Shown: piece by piece, positions 8,174 through 17,743 of the stretch
Numbering within the stretch: position 1 is the first letter of the stretch
Layout: each line of letters opens with the position of its first letter
Source of the DNA: Bifidobacterium platyrrhinorum
GTDB taxonomy: Bacteria > Actinomycetota > Actinomycetes > Actinomycetales > Bifidobacteriaceae
Assembly: GCF_010667645.1 (NCBI RefSeq)
Contig: NZ_WHZV01000008.1
Coordinates: 91,630-155,629, forward strand
Direction: 5' to 3'
Length of the DNA: 64,000 nucleotides
Notes under the pieces: generated by a model
Seen by the model: the letters and a program-made list of their open reading frames with translations, nothing else
Databases searched by the model: none
Told to the model about the DNA's origin: nothing
Made by a program: the position numbers and the translations under genes

Positions 8174-8353
8174 GTGAGCGAAATCACCGGCGCCGACGCC
8201 TCGTCGGGCGGGTGGTCGGACTATCCTAAGGCGAAGAAGAAGCCGGGCGAAGCCGTCCGCAGTGCACCTGCCAGCCGTCCAGCGGACGGTGCATGGTGCC
8301 TTGGGGGAGGCGCGACAACCGGAAATCGGAACGTAAGAGGAAAGCATGGTTGA
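8174..8353 (+). CDS. Possible small overlapping reading frame, 59 residues
   Basis: A GTG at 8174 is preceded by AGGGG with 6-nt spacing. It opens a frame (MSEITGADASSGGWSDYPKA...) that runs 8 bp into the start of the large gene at 8346, so translation could be coupled. The first ~27 codons have strong G/C third positions; the rest do not. No family is recognised. It could equally be chance within a structured leader: CCGTCCGC/GCGGACGG and GTGCACC/GGTGCAT can pair in the same stretch. Confidence 0.25.
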   Translation: MSEITGADASSGGWSDYPKAKKKPGEAVRSAPASRPADGAWCLGGGATTGNRNVRGKHG

Positions 8354-11300
8354 TACCGCATCGAACGCGAACGAACACGTGACGGGGCCGCAGGCGCCCG
8401 CCGCGCCGCAGCCCGCGAAGCCGTTGCGTGTGGGATTGGACATCGGATCGACCACCGTCAAGGCGGTCGTGCTCGACCAATCCGACTCCCTCAAGGACAC
8501 CCTGTTCTCCGACTACCGCCGCCACCACGCCAACGTGCGCGCCACCGTGGCGGGCCTGCTCGTCGACATCCACAAGGAGCTCGAGAAACTCGGCCGCGGC
8601 GACGAGCCGATCCGCCTCGCCATCACCGGCTCCGGCGGCTTGGCGCTCGCGGACAACCTGCACGTGCCGTTCGTCCAGGAGGTCATCGCCGAAACCGAGG
8701 CGATCGACAAGGAATACCCGCAGGCGGACGTCATCATCGAGCTCGGCGGCGAGGACGCCAAGATCACGTACCTGAAGCCCACGCCCGAACAGCGCATGAA
8801 CGGTTCGTGCGCGGGCGGCACCGGCGCGTTCATCGACCAGATGGCCACCCTGCTCGACACCGACGCGGCCGGCCTCAACGAGATGGCGAAAAGCTACGAG
8901 AACCTGTACCCGATCGCCTCGCGCTGCGGCGTGTTCGCCAAGACCGATCTGCAGCCGCTCATCAACGACGGCGCCGCCAAGCCCGACCTCGCGGCCTCCA
9001 TCTTCACCGCCGTGGCCACGCAGACCATCGCCGGCCTGGCCTCCGGCCGCCCGATCCACGGCACCGTCATCTTCCTCGGCGGCCCGCTGTTCTTCATGTC
9101 CGAACTACGCGCCGCATTCCAGCGCGCGCTCGACGGCAAGGTCGACGAGTTCATCGTCCCCACCGACGCCCACCTGTATGTCGCCTACGGCTCCGCGCTC
9201 CAGGCGGACATGGACGTCGACGACGAAGGCCACCATTTCGAGGCGCACACCTGCGACGAGATTCTGGAGCGCCTCGACGAGCTCAAGAACCTGCCCAGCA
9301 ACACGCCCACCATGCCGCCGCTGTTCCCCACCGAGGCGGACCGCGAGGCGTTCAACGAACGCCATCACCGCGAGCACGTGCACATCGGCACGCTCGAAGG
9401 CGCGCACGGCCCCCACTTCCTCGGCATCGACGCGGGCTCCACCACCATCAAGGCGACGCTCGTCAACGACGACCGCGAGATCGTGTGGTCGAGCTATGCG
9501 AACAACGAGGGCAGCCCGCTGACGGCCGCCATCAACATCGTCAGGAAGATCCAGTCCGAACTGCCGCCCGAGGCGTGGATCGCCCGCTCCTGCGCCACCG
9601 GCTACGGCGAGGGCCTCATCACCACCGGCCTGCACCTCGACGAGGGCGTCGTCGAGACGATGGCCCACTACCGCGGCGCCGAGATGGTCAGCCCCGGCGT
9701 CACCGCCGTCATCGACATCGGCGGCCAGGACATGAAGTACCTGGCCATCACCGACGGCGTCATCGACTCGATCGCCGTCAACGAGGCCTGCTCGTCCGGC
9801 TGCGGCTCGTTCCTGCAGACCTTCGCCATGTCGATGGGCCTGACCATCCAGGAGTTCACGGCCAAGGCCCTCGCCTCCACGCACCCGGTGGACCTCGGCT
9901 CGCGTTGCACCGTGTTCATGAACTCGTCCGTCAAGCAGGCGCAGAAGGAGGGCGCGTCCATCGAGGACATCGCCGCCGGCCTGTGCTATTCGGTCGTGCG
10001 CAACGCCCTGTACAAGGTCATCAAGCTGCGCGACTCCGGCGAACTCGGCGACACCGTCGTCGTGCAGGGCGGCACGTTCCTCAACGACGCCGTGCTGCGC
10101 GCGTTCGAACTGCTCACCGAGCGCGAGGTGACGCGCCCGAACATCGCCGGCCTCATGGGCGCGTTCGGCGCGGCCCTCACCGCCCGCATGCACTACGAGG
10201 ACATCGCCGACGACGACCACGGTCTCGTCGGCGCGGACGGCGACGCCGCCGCTGCCGAGGAGTCCGCCGCCGGCGACACCCCGAACGCCGCCGCGCACGA
10301 AGGCGAGGTCGTCGTCGACGGCGTGCGCCACACCGCATCGTCCATCCTCACCGGCGCCGCGCTCGACGACATGTCGATGACCACAGAACGCGACGTGTGC
10401 AAGCTGTGCCAGAACCACTGCAAGCTCACCATCACCACGTTCTCCGACGGCTCGCGCTTCGTGACCGGCAACCGCTGCGAGCGCGGCGGCGACGCGAAGA
10501 AGAAGCGCTCCGACCGCCCGAACCTGTACGACTACAAGTACAAGCGCTGCTTCGCCTACCGGCGCCTCACCGACAAGAAGGCCACGCGCGGCGAGATCGG
10601 CATCCCGCGCGCGCTCAACATGTACGAGAACTATCCGTTCTGGTTCACGCTGCTCACCTCGCTCGGCTTCAAGGTGATGATCTCCGGCCGCAGCTCCCAC
10701 GAACTGTTCGAGACCGGCATCGAATCGATCGCCTCCGAGAACATCTGCTACCCGGCCAAGCTCGTGCACGGCCACATCAAGTGGCTGCTCAACAAGGGCG
10801 TCAAGACGATCTTCTACCCGTGCGTGAGCTACGAGGACAACCTCGTGCCCAACACGGACAACCACTACAACTGTCCGGTCGTCGCCAACTACCCGCTCGT
10901 CGTCGGCGCGAACATGCCCGAACTGCGCGGTGACGGCATCCGCTACATGCACCCGTACTTCAACCTCGCCAACCACGAGCTCATGGTCGACCGCATCGTC
11001 GAGGAGTTCGCGTGGGCGAACGTGACGCGTGAGGAGGCCGAGACCGCCGTCAAGGCCGCCTACGCGGAGGACAAGGTCTTCAAGCACGACGTGCAGCAGG
11101 AGGGACTCAAGGCCCTGGCGTACATGAAGGAGCACGACTGCCGCGGCATCGTGCTCGCCGGACGCCCCTACCACATCGACCCGGAGATCAACCACGGCAT
11201 CCCCGAGACGATCTGCTCGCTCGGCATGGTCGTGCTCTCCGAGGATTCGATCTGCGAACTGCAGCCGGGGGAGAAGCTCAACCTCACCGAATTCCTTTCC

Positions 11301-13475
11301 AAGGGCGAAGAGGACCCGAGGAAGAAGAACGCGAACGGGTTCCGCCACGTCGGCGACCGCAAGCTCACCGTCGCACGCATGCCGTTGCGCGTCACCAACC
11401 AGTGGGCCTACCATTCCCGCCTGTACGCGGCCGCCCACTTCGTCGCCTCCTACCCGGGCCTCGAACTCGTCCAGCTCAACTCCTTCGGCTGCGGCCTCGA
11501 CGCCATCACCACCGACCAGGTCGCCGAGATCCTCGCCGACAAGGCCGACGTGTACACGCTGCTCAAGATCGACGAGGTCTCCAACCTGGGCGCCGCGAAG
11601 ATCCGCCTGCGCTCGCTCAAGGCCGCCGTCGAGGAGCGTGAGGCGAACAAGCGCCGCCTCGCCGCGGCCGGCGCCGTCGACAAGCACGACCGTCCGTTGG
11701 ACGACGCCGCGATCGCGAAGCGGTCCGCCGCGCTCGAGACCGCACGCAAGGCCCAGGAGCGGGCCGAGGCCGATCTCGCGGCCGCGAAGGACGCGCTCGC
11801 CAAGGCCCAGGCCGCCGTCGACGCCGCCGAGGCGAAGGTCAAGGCGACCGGCGCGGACGCCGGTGCCGCCACCGGCGACGTCCCGGCGGACGCGCCGAAA
11901 TCCACCGGATTCCGCAGGACCGGATCCAAGGCGCCCACCCCGGGCCGCCAGATCCTGCTCGACACGACGATGGCCGCCAACCCGAAGCTCACCGAGGCGA
12001 TGCGCAAGGCGTCCAAGCTCGCCGCGAAGCGGGACGTCGAGCACGCGCGTCTCGCCGCGCTCGGCGACGGCACCACGGCGGACGACGTCGCCGGCGCGGA
12101 CGGCAAGGCCGCGAGGAAGTCCGGGCACAACAACGCCACCATGTCCCGCTACGCGAAACGCGAGAAGTTCGTCAAGGACATGAAGAAGGACTACACGATC
12201 GTCGCCCCGCAGATGAGCCCGATCCACATGTCCCTCGTCGAGGCGGTCATCCGCTCCGGCGGCTACAAGTTCGACATCCTGAAGCACGCCTCCCGCGGCG
12301 ACGTGGAGACCGGCCTCAAATACGTGAACAACGACGCCTGCTACCCGGCGATCATGGTCATCGGCCAGCTCATCGACGCAATCATCGAAGGCAAATACGA
12401 TCCGGACCACGTGGCGCTCGCGATCACGCAGACCGGCGGCATGTGCCGCGCGACCAACTACTTCGGCCTGATTCGCAAGGCGCTGGTCGACGCCGGCTAC
12501 CCGCAGATCCCGGTCATCGCGATCTCGACGCAGGGGCTGGAGGACAACCCGGGCTTCAAGGCGACGCCGGCGCTGCTGCACCGCGCCGTCAAGGCCCTGA
12601 TCCTGGGCGACCTGCTCATGAAGTGCCTGTACCGCGTACGCCCGTACGAGGTGGAGAAGGGGTCGGCGAACCGCCTCTACGAGCAGTGGGACACGATCGT
12701 GCGCGAGACGATCGAGCACCACGGCTTCTCGAAGACGGCCGCGAAGACCCCGTGGCTGAAAAAGGGCTACCTGCCGTACGGCCGCCTTGCCAAGGAGATC
12801 GTGAAGTCCTTCGACGCGCTGCCGCTGAAGGACGAGCCGCGCAAGGTGCGCGTCGGCGTGGTCGGCGAGATCCTCGTCAAGTACCAGCCGGACGCGAACA
12901 ACCACGTGGTCGACGTCATCGAATCGCAGGACTGCGAGGCCGTGGTGCCCGGCATCATGGAGTTCATGACGACGAGGCCCTACATCACCGACTGGAACGA
13001 GAAGCATCTCGGCACCGGCGGCAACAAGACCCTGTACGCGCTCATGCGCTGGGGCCTCGACCGCTACAACGCGCCCATCAAGGCGGCGATCGCCAGCTCG
13101 CACGGCAAGTTCAAGCAGGACGACCCGATGCCCGAGCTCGTGCAGAAGGCCGCCGAGGTCACGTCGATCGGCGTGCAGGCCGGCGAAGGCTGGCTGCTCA
13201 CCGCCGAGATCCTGGAGCTCATCGAGCAGGGATGCCCGAACGTGATTTGCGCGCAGCCGTTCGCCTGCCTGCCGAACCACGTGACCGGCCGCGGCATGTT
13301 CGGCAAGATCCGCCGTCTGCACCCGGAGGCCAACATCGTCTCCATCGACTACGATCCGGGCGCCTCCGAAGCGAACCAGCTCAACCGCATCAAGCTCATG
13401 ATCGCCGCCGCCAAGAAGGCCCACAAGGCGAAGTTCGGCGACGACGAGCCGCAGGGCTTCGTCACCGCCGACTGA
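8346..13475 (+). CDS. 2-hydroxyacyl-CoA dehydratase activator/reductase-like giant protein
   Basis: This 1709-residue protein joins two ASKHA-fold ATPase domains of the BadF/HgdC type (residues ~28-290, starting RVGLDIGSTTVKA, with GSCAGGTGAFID and SRCGVFAK; and ~357-620, starting LGIDAGSTTIKA, with EACSSGCGSF and GSRCTVF). A DUF2229-type region follows (~745-1080: IGIPRALNMYENYPF, ENICYPAK, GRPYHIDPEINHG). The C-terminal part is HgdB-like (~1280-1700, with NNDACYPA and QTGGMCRATN). The family uses ATP and an Fe-S cluster to push an electron at very low potential onto a dehydratase or double-cubane partner; the bifidobacterial substrate is unknown. Residues ~1085-1265 form an Ala/Lys/Glu-rich coiled-coil insertion, making it longer than the usual 1400-1500. 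No separate dehydratase subunit lies nearby. Confidence 0.85.
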   Translation: MVDTASNANEHVTGPQAPAAPQPAKPLRVGLDIGSTTVKAVVLDQSDSLKDTLFSDYRRHHANVRATVAGLLVDIHKELEKLGRGDEPIRLAITGSGGLALADNLHVPFVQEVIAETEAIDKEYPQADVIIELGGEDAKITYLKPTPEQRMNGSCAGGTGAFIDQMATLLDTDAAGLNEMAKSYENLYPIASRCGVFAKTDLQPLINDGAAKPDLAASIFTAVATQTIAGLASGRPIHGTVIFLGGPLFFMSELRAAFQRALDGKVDEFIVPTDAHLYVAYGSALQADMDVDDEGHHFEAHTCDEILERLDELKNLPSNTPTMPPLFPTEADREAFNERHHREHVHIGTLEGAHGPHFLGIDAGSTTIKATLVNDDREIVWSSYANNEGSPLTAAINIVRKIQSELPPEAWIARSCATGYGEGLITTGLHLDEGVVETMAHYRGAEMVSPGVTAVIDIGGQDMKYLAITDGVIDSIAVNEACSSGCGSFLQTFAMSMGLTIQEFTAKALASTHPVDLGSRCTVFMNSSVKQAQKEGASIEDIAAGLCYSVVRNALYKVIKLRDSGELGDTVVVQGGTFLNDAVLRAFELLTEREVTRPNIAGLMGAFGAALTARMHYEDIADDDHGLVGADGDAAAAEESAAGDTPNAAAHEGEVVVDGVRHTASSILTGAALDDMSMTTERDVCKLCQNHCKLTITTFSDGSRFVTGNRCERGGDAKKKRSDRPNLYDYKYKRCFAYRRLTDKKATRGEIGIPRALNMYENYPFWFTLLTSLGFKVMISGRSSHELFETGIESIASENICYPAKLVHGHIKWLLNKGVKTIFYPCVSYEDNLVPNTDNHYNCPVVANYPLVVGANMPELRGDGIRYMHPYFNLANHELMVDRIVEEFAWANVTREEAETAVKAAYAEDKVFKHDVQQEGLKALAYMKEHDCRGIVLAGRPYHIDPEINHGIPETICSLGMVVLSEDSICELQPGEKLNLTEFLSKGEEDPRKKNANGFRHVGDRKLTVARMPLRVTNQWAYHSRLYAAAHFVASYPGLELVQLNSFGCGLDAITTDQVAEILADKADVYTLLKIDEVSNLGAAKIRLRSLKAAVEEREANKRRLAAAGAVDKHDRPLDDAAIAKRSAALETARKAQERAEADLAAAKDALAKAQAAVDAAEAKVKATGADAGAATGDVPADAPKSTGFRRTGSKAPTPGRQILLDTTMAANPKLTEAMRKASKLAAKRDVEHARLAALGDGTTADDVAGADGKAARKSGHNNATMSRYAKREKFVKDMKKDYTIVAPQMSPIHMSLVEAVIRSGGYKFDILKHASRGDVETGLKYVNNDACYPAIMVIGQLIDAIIEGKYDPDHVALAITQTGGMCRATNYFGLIRKALVDAGYPQIPVIAISTQGLEDNPGFKATPALLHRAVKALILGDLLMKCLYRVRPYEVEKGSANRLYEQWDTIVRETIEHHGFSKTAAKTPWLKKGYLPYGRLAKEIVKSFDALPLKDEPRKVRVGVVGEILVKYQPDANNHVVDVIESQDCEAVVPGIMEFMTTRPYITDWNEKHLGTGGNKTLYALMRWGLDRYNAPIKAAIASSHGKFKQDDPMPELVQKAAEVTSIGVQAGEGWLLTAEILELIEQGCPNVICAQPFACLPNHVTGRGMFGKIRRLHPEANIVSIDYDPGASEANQLNRIKLMIAAAKKAHKAKFGDDEPQGFVTAD

Positions 13476-13517
13476 GGATCGTTCCGGGCGCCGTCGGGCG
13501 GCCCGGGCCGGTTTCCG

Positions 13518-13599
13518 CGGTTCACGGTTTTCCTTCCCTTGGGAATCGTGAACCGAAAAAGGCGCCCGCTATCGGTTTTTCATATAGCCGATTGGCGGG
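13518..13599. terminator. Two hairpins after the dehydratase activator
   Basis: CGGTTCACG (13518-13526) pairs with CGTGAACCG (13547-13555). CCCGCTATCGG (13565-13575) pairs with CCGATTGGCGGG (13588-13599) with one bulge. Neither is followed by a T-run on the plus strand, so termination is inferred from position only. Confidence 0.45.
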
Positions 13600-13629
13600 C
13601 GGGCGGCGGGGCGTGTAGGCCGGCTCGCA

Positions 13630-13635
13630 TACGAT
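13630..13635 (+). promoter_or_regulatory. -10 hexamer of a likely leaderless promoter
   Basis: TACGAT is followed by 7 nt and ATG 13643. No ribosome site precedes the ATG. Confidence 0.5.
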
Positions 13636-13642
13636 ACCGCTT

Positions 13643-14920
13643 ATGGTCACTCCCAGAATCAGCTATGCGCATCTGCTCGCCAAGCCGAACCCGAAGCATG
13701 TCGAGAGCCTCCTGAAGTTCTTCGAGGCCGGATGCTCCAAGCGTGGCACCGGCGGCTTCGGCGTCGAGATCGAGCACCTGCCGGTGCACGACTCCGACGA
13801 CACCGCCGTGAGCTACTACGAGCCGAACGGCATCGAGGCGCTGCTCAAGCGTCTCGCCCCGTACTACGACGAAAGCAAGGAGTACTGGGAGAACGGGCAC
13901 CTGGTGGGCCTCGCCCGCAAGGGCGTCGCCGTCTCGCTCGAACCGGGCGGCCAGGTCGAGACCTCGATCGGCATCCTCAACGAGCCGGCCGACCTCAACC
14001 AGCTGTACGGCCAGTTCCGCCGCGAGGCCGACCCGATCCTCGAGGAGCTGGGCTTCCGCCTCGTCAACTACGGCTACCAGCCGAAGTCGAGCTTCGCGGA
14101 CGTGCCGGTCAACCCGAAGGACCGCTACGACGCGATGACCGACTACCTCGGCCGCGTCGGCCAGTTCGGCCCGTGCATGATGCGCTGCTCCGCCTCCACG
14201 CAGGTGAGCATCGACTTCGTTGACGAGCAGGACGCCATCGACAAGATGCGCGTCGGCACCGCCATCGGCCCGATCCTCGCCTGGTTCTTCCGCAACACCC
14301 CGTACTTCGAGGGGCGCGTCAACCCGTACCCGCTGCTGCGCCAGCGCATGTGGGACTACCTCGACTTCCAGCGCACCAACGTGATCCCCGGCCTGTACGA
14401 CCGCCGCTTCACCTGGGAGGACTACGCGGTGGACGTGCTGTCCACGCCGCTCATGTTCGCCGACCTCACGCACACGCCCGAGGCGGTCGAATCCGGTCTG
14501 AGCCGCAAGGAGCTGCACCGCGCCGCCTTCCGCGAGAACGCGGGCGACGTGTACCCGGACCGCGAGCTCAACGCGTACGAGATCAACCACATCATCTCCA
14601 CGCACTTCAACGACGTGCGCCTCAAGAACTTCATCGAGTTCCGCCACTGGGATTCGCTGCCGATCGAGCGCGCCGAACGCCTCACGGAGATCATCGCCTC
14701 CCTGTACTACGTGCCGTCCAACCGCATCCGCCTGGAAAGCTACTTCGACGGGCTCACCGAGGAGGACGTGTTCGAGGCGAAGGCGAACATCCAGGCACAT
14801 GGCCGCGAGTCCAACCCGTACGGCCAGCCGCTCGACTTCTGGCGCGAGTTCCTCGGCCTCGAGGGCCTGCTCGAGGACGTCCCCGGAGACCCGAGGCACC
14901 CGGACGTCTTCCAGCGCTGA
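13643..14920 (+). CDS. Glutamate-cysteine ligase family (GCS2) protein
   Basis: The 425-residue protein has the GCS2-type ATP-grasp-like ligase signatures. FGVEIEHLPV near residue 43 is the metal/ATP-binding Glu-rich strand, VSLEPGGQVETS near 95 is the canonical GCS motif, MMRCSASTQVSIDF lies near 180, and a late LKNFIEFRHWDSLP is present. Family members join glutamate to cysteine (glutathione, mycothiol-like or ergothioneine routes) or to other amines. No gshB or mycothiol gene is adjacent, so the product here is uncertain. Transcription appears leaderless from TACGAT at 13630-13635. The gene converges with the LacI gene, and a strong shared terminator lies between them. Confidence 0.88.
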   Translation: MVTPRISYAHLLAKPNPKHVESLLKFFEAGCSKRGTGGFGVEIEHLPVHDSDDTAVSYYEPNGIEALLKRLAPYYDESKEYWENGHLVGLARKGVAVSLEPGGQVETSIGILNEPADLNQLYGQFRREADPILEELGFRLVNYGYQPKSSFADVPVNPKDRYDAMTDYLGRVGQFGPCMMRCSASTQVSIDFVDEQDAIDKMRVGTAIGPILAWFFRNTPYFEGRVNPYPLLRQRMWDYLDFQRTNVIPGLYDRRFTWEDYAVDVLSTPLMFADLTHTPEAVESGLSRKELHRAAFRENAGDVYPDRELNAYEINHIISTHFNDVRLKNFIEFRHWDSLPIERAERLTEIIASLYYVPSNRIRLESYFDGLTEEDVFEAKANIQAHGRESNPYGQPLDFWREFLGLEGLLEDVPGDPRHPDVFQR

Positions 14921-14950
14921 GCCGCGTCCCCACGCGCCGCGCATGAATTC

Positions 14951-14992
14951 GGGGCGGGATGCCGGTGGCGATGGCCACGGGCATCCCGCCCC
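14951..14992. terminator. Bidirectional terminator between convergent genes
   Basis: Perfect 13-bp arms GGGGCGGGATGCC and GGCATCCCGCCCC enclose an inner GTGGC/GCCAC hairpin. It serves the ligase gene (plus) and the lacI-type gene (minus). Confidence 0.85.
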
Positions 14993-15018
14993 TTGCCGTA
15001 TCCGGGCCCGTATCCGGG

Positions 15019-16074
15019 TCAGTCCGTCGTATCGTCGCCGGGGGCCCTGCGCGTGGAGGCGCGCCTGACGAGCGTCGGCTCGAGCAGCATGGTGCCGTGC
15101 ACGTGGGTGGCGGGGTCCTCCATGTAGTCGAGCATCTGCATCATCGCCTTGCGCCCCATGTCCACGCCCGGCGCCTGCATCACGGTCAACGGCGTCGGGC
15201 TGACGGTCGGCAGGGCCACGCCCTCCGAACCGATGACGGACACGTCGTCCGGCACGCGCAGCGCGCCGCGTTCCTCCAACCCGATGATGAGGCCCACGGC
15301 GACGGCGTCCGAGGCGGCGACGATGCCGTCGGGCGCGGCGTCCGGGTTCCCGGACAGCGTGAGTCCCAGCTGGTAGCCGTCCTCGATCAGAAGGCCGCCC
15401 GAATCGATGAGCGTGAACGTCGCGTCGCCGCCCGCTGCCATCACCGCCTTCTGCACGCCGAGCTGGCGGTCCTGGATCTGCTCGTAGTCGAACGAGTGCG
15501 CCGCGAACGCGACGCGGCGGCATCCGGTGCGGATGAGCTCCTCGGCGGCGACGCGGCCCACGGACAGGTTGTTCTCGAGGATCGCGCACGCCGGCTCGCA
15601 TCCGTGCGGGTGCGAATGGTCGATGACGATGACGGGGATGCCCGCCGCGCGCGCGGCAGCCACGTCCTGCGCGGAATCCTGCACGGTGCTCAGCAGGATG
15701 CCGGCCACCTTCATGTCGATGAGGATCCCGACCAACGCGTGCTGGCGTTCGAGGTCGGACGAGGCGTTCAGGGCGATCACCTGCATGCCGTTCTCCTCGC
15801 ACACCTCCTGCACGCCTTCGAAGATCGAGGTGAACAGCGAATGCTCGATGTCGGTCATCACGTAGCCGATGACCGGCGTGCCCTTGGCGGACGGTTCCGG
15901 CGCGGGCGCGGAACGGCGGGGCACGTAGCCGAGCTCGGCGATGGCGGCGCCGATCTTGGCCTTCAGGGTGTCCGAGACGCGTTCGGGGTAGTTGAGGTAG
16001 TTGGAGACGGTGCCGATGGAGACGCCCGCCCGTTTCGCGACATCCGACACGCCGACCTTCCTGCGTGCTGGCAT
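15019..16074 (-). CDS. LacI-family transcriptional regulator (LacI-1)
   Basis: The 351-residue regulator has an N-terminal LacI helix-turn-helix (VGVSDVAKRAGVSIGTVSNYLNYPERVSD) with hinge AELGYVPRRSA, then a periplasmic-binding-protein-like effector domain (VIGYVMTDIEHSLFTSIFEG to the end, with DAAPDGIVAASDAVAVGLI). AAGGAGG precedes the ATG on the minus strand. It is divergent from the MFS-GH78-MFS operon starting at 16426. The 350-bp gap between them holds several TTGAA/TTCAA palindromes in unusually A+T-rich DNA, which are likely its operators. The inferred role is repression of rhamnoside uptake and cleavage, released by a sugar ligand. Confidence 0.93.
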   Translation of the reverse strand: MPARRKVGVSDVAKRAGVSIGTVSNYLNYPERVSDTLKAKIGAAIAELGYVPRRSAPAPEPSAKGTPVIGYVMTDIEHSLFTSIFEGVQEVCEENGMQVIALNASSDLERQHALVGILIDMKVAGILLSTVQDSAQDVAAARAAGIPVIVIDHSHPHGCEPACAILENNLSVGRVAAEELIRTGCRRVAFAAHSFDYEQIQDRQLGVQKAVMAAGGDATFTLIDSGGLLIEDGYQLGLTLSGNPDAAPDGIVAASDAVAVGLIIGLEERGALRVPDDVSVIGSEGVALPTVSPTPLTVMQAPGVDMGRKAMMQMLDYMEDPATHVHGTMLLEPTLVRRASTRRAPGDDTTD

Positions 16075-16182
16075 GATGCCTCCTTCATGGTCCGTGAGGG
16101 CTCACATCATTGGAACCCCGCCTGTTCTCATCTCCACTGTACGACATGGCGAACGAAATCTTCAATGAAAAACGCCGCTGTT

Positions 16183-16213
16183 TTTCAATAGAAATTGAAA
16201 TATTCAATTTGAA
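16183..16213. promoter_or_regulatory. Overlapping TTGAA/TTCAA palindromes, likely LacI-1 operators
   Basis: TTTCAATAGAAATTGAAA (16183-16200), TTGAAATATTCAA (16195-16207) and TTCAATTTGAA (16203-16213) overlap. Further TTCAA/TTGAA half-sites continue at about 16220-16360 up to the MFS gene. The A+T content contrasts sharply with the surroundings. Cognate binding by LacI-1 is inferred from position. Confidence 0.6.
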
Positions 16214-16425
16214 ATGGTATATTCAACTCAACGAAATCACCGAGGATTGTCGGCCGGCGATGCGGCGGGTCTGCGGAGAAATCGCGATAATTCAAGTATT
16301 GATGACGATTCGTTGAACCATCTGAGAGGTTGAAATCGTATTGAAATACTTGAAACAAGTGAAAGGGCCTCGCCTGCACCCCGGGCGAAGGCGATGGGAA
16401 TGGATTCAGCAGTAAGGAAGAACTC

Positions 16426-17736
16426 ATGAACGCTTCAACGAAGCAGGGCAACGGCCTCGGCAAGTACATGCCGCTCGCCTTCGCCGCCGGCATCGGCTCG
16501 ATGCTCGGCTCCGGCATCATCGTCGGCCTGTCGGCCACCATCGTCGTGTGGCAGGACGGCCTCGGCCTCGACGCCACGCAGGTCGGCCTGCTCTCCGGCA
16601 TCCTGACCTTCGCCATCGCCTTCGGCTCCCTGTTCGGCGGCCGCATCGCCGATCGCATCGGCCGCGTCCTGTTCTTCAACTGGATCAACCTGTTCTACGC
16701 CATCGGCGCCGCGATCTGCATCTTCGCCGGCGACTTCGCCATGCTGCTCGCCGGCCTGATCATCGCCGGCCTCGCCTCCGGCGCCGACCTGCCGGTCTCG
16801 ATGACCGTCGTCTCCCACGACGCCCCCGACGACGCCACCGCCGCGCGCCTCGTCTCCACCACGCAGGTGTTCTGGCAGGTCGGCGTGTTCATCTCCTTCA
16901 TCTGCGCGTTCCTCGTCTCCACGATGTCCGGCGCCACCGGCGGCCGCGTGGTCTTCGCCATCCTCGCCGTGTTCGCCGTCGTCGCCTGGCTGTGGCGCGT
17001 TGCCTCCCCGACCTTCCGCCGCTTCCACGAGGAGGCCGACGCCCGCGACGCCGCCCGTCCCGCCGGCGTCGCCGACGCGGGCAAGGTGTCCGTGACCAAG
17101 GTGCTGTTCGGCGCCGACAGGAAGATCCTGCTCACCTACTTCCTCGCCATCGTGGTCTTCTACTGCGGCTGGAACCTGCTGGCCAACACGTGGGGACAGT
17201 TCCAGACCTACATGTTCTCCAAGGCCGGCGCCACCCAGTCGCTCGCCACCGGCCTGGGCATCATCCTCAACCTCGTCACCCTCGTCCTCAACATCATCTT
17301 CGCCTCCATCGCCGGCGGCAAGTACCGCAACAAGGCGTTCTTCGCCGGCATCGTCATCAGCATCATCGCCATGGTGGCCATGGCGCTCGGCGGCGCGAAC
17401 CTGTGGGTCATCGTCGGCGCCACCGCGTTCATGAACCTCGGCTCCCCGCTCGCCGGCGAGGCCATGTACAAGGTGTGGACGCAGGAATCCTTCCCGATCG
17501 AGATCCGCGCCTCCGTGCAGGGCTTCATCAACGGCTTCTCCCGCCTGTGCTGCGGCCTGTTCGCCCTCATCACCCCGGCGCTCGTGCTGCCCGAGACCAT
17601 CCAGACCACCATGTGGTGCTTCGCCGGCATCGTGGTGATCGAAGGCATCGCCGGCACGATCATGATCCGCGCCCAGAAGAAGTACGGCACCGACGAGGAA
17701 CGCCAGCTCGCCAAGGCCGCGCAGGCCGCCGCCTGA
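16426..17736 (+). CDS. MFS transporter (LacI-1 module, first gene)
   Basis: The 436-residue membrane protein has about 12 hydrophobic segments and MFS loop motifs (GGRIADRIGR between TM2 and TM3). The C-terminal half has AGEAMYKVWTQESFPIEIRASVQGF, a sugar-transporter-like motif. AAGGA lies 7 nt before ATG 16426. It heads an operon with an alpha-L-rhamnosidase and a second transporter, so rhamnose-containing glycosides or rhamnose are the likely cargo (inference). The protein at 49185 is a close relative, sharing NLLANTWGQFQTYM and LGSPLAGE.MYKVWTQESFP, and it also sits in a rhamnosidase-linked regulon. Confidence 0.88.
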   Translation: MNASTKQGNGLGKYMPLAFAAGIGSMLGSGIIVGLSATIVVWQDGLGLDATQVGLLSGILTFAIAFGSLFGGRIADRIGRVLFFNWINLFYAIGAAICIFAGDFAMLLAGLIIAGLASGADLPVSMTVVSHDAPDDATAARLVSTTQVFWQVGVFISFICAFLVSTMSGATGGRVVFAILAVFAVVAWLWRVASPTFRRFHEEADARDAARPAGVADAGKVSVTKVLFGADRKILLTYFLAIVVFYCGWNLLANTWGQFQTYMFSKAGATQSLATGLGIILNLVTLVLNIIFASIAGGKYRNKAFFAGIVISIIAMVAMALGGANLWVIVGATAFMNLGSPLAGEAMYKVWTQESFPIEIRASVQGFINGFSRLCCGLFALITPALVLPETIQTTMWCFAGIVVIEGIAGTIMIRAQKKYGTDEERQLAKAAQAAA

Positions 17737-17743
17737 CCCGCCA

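Noticed and set aside
9105..13424. Very long minus-strand open frame opposite the dehydratase activator
   Set aside because: It is a G+C-driven shadow: low-complexity Arg/Val/Asp-rich translation with no family motif, while the plus strand has clear domains.
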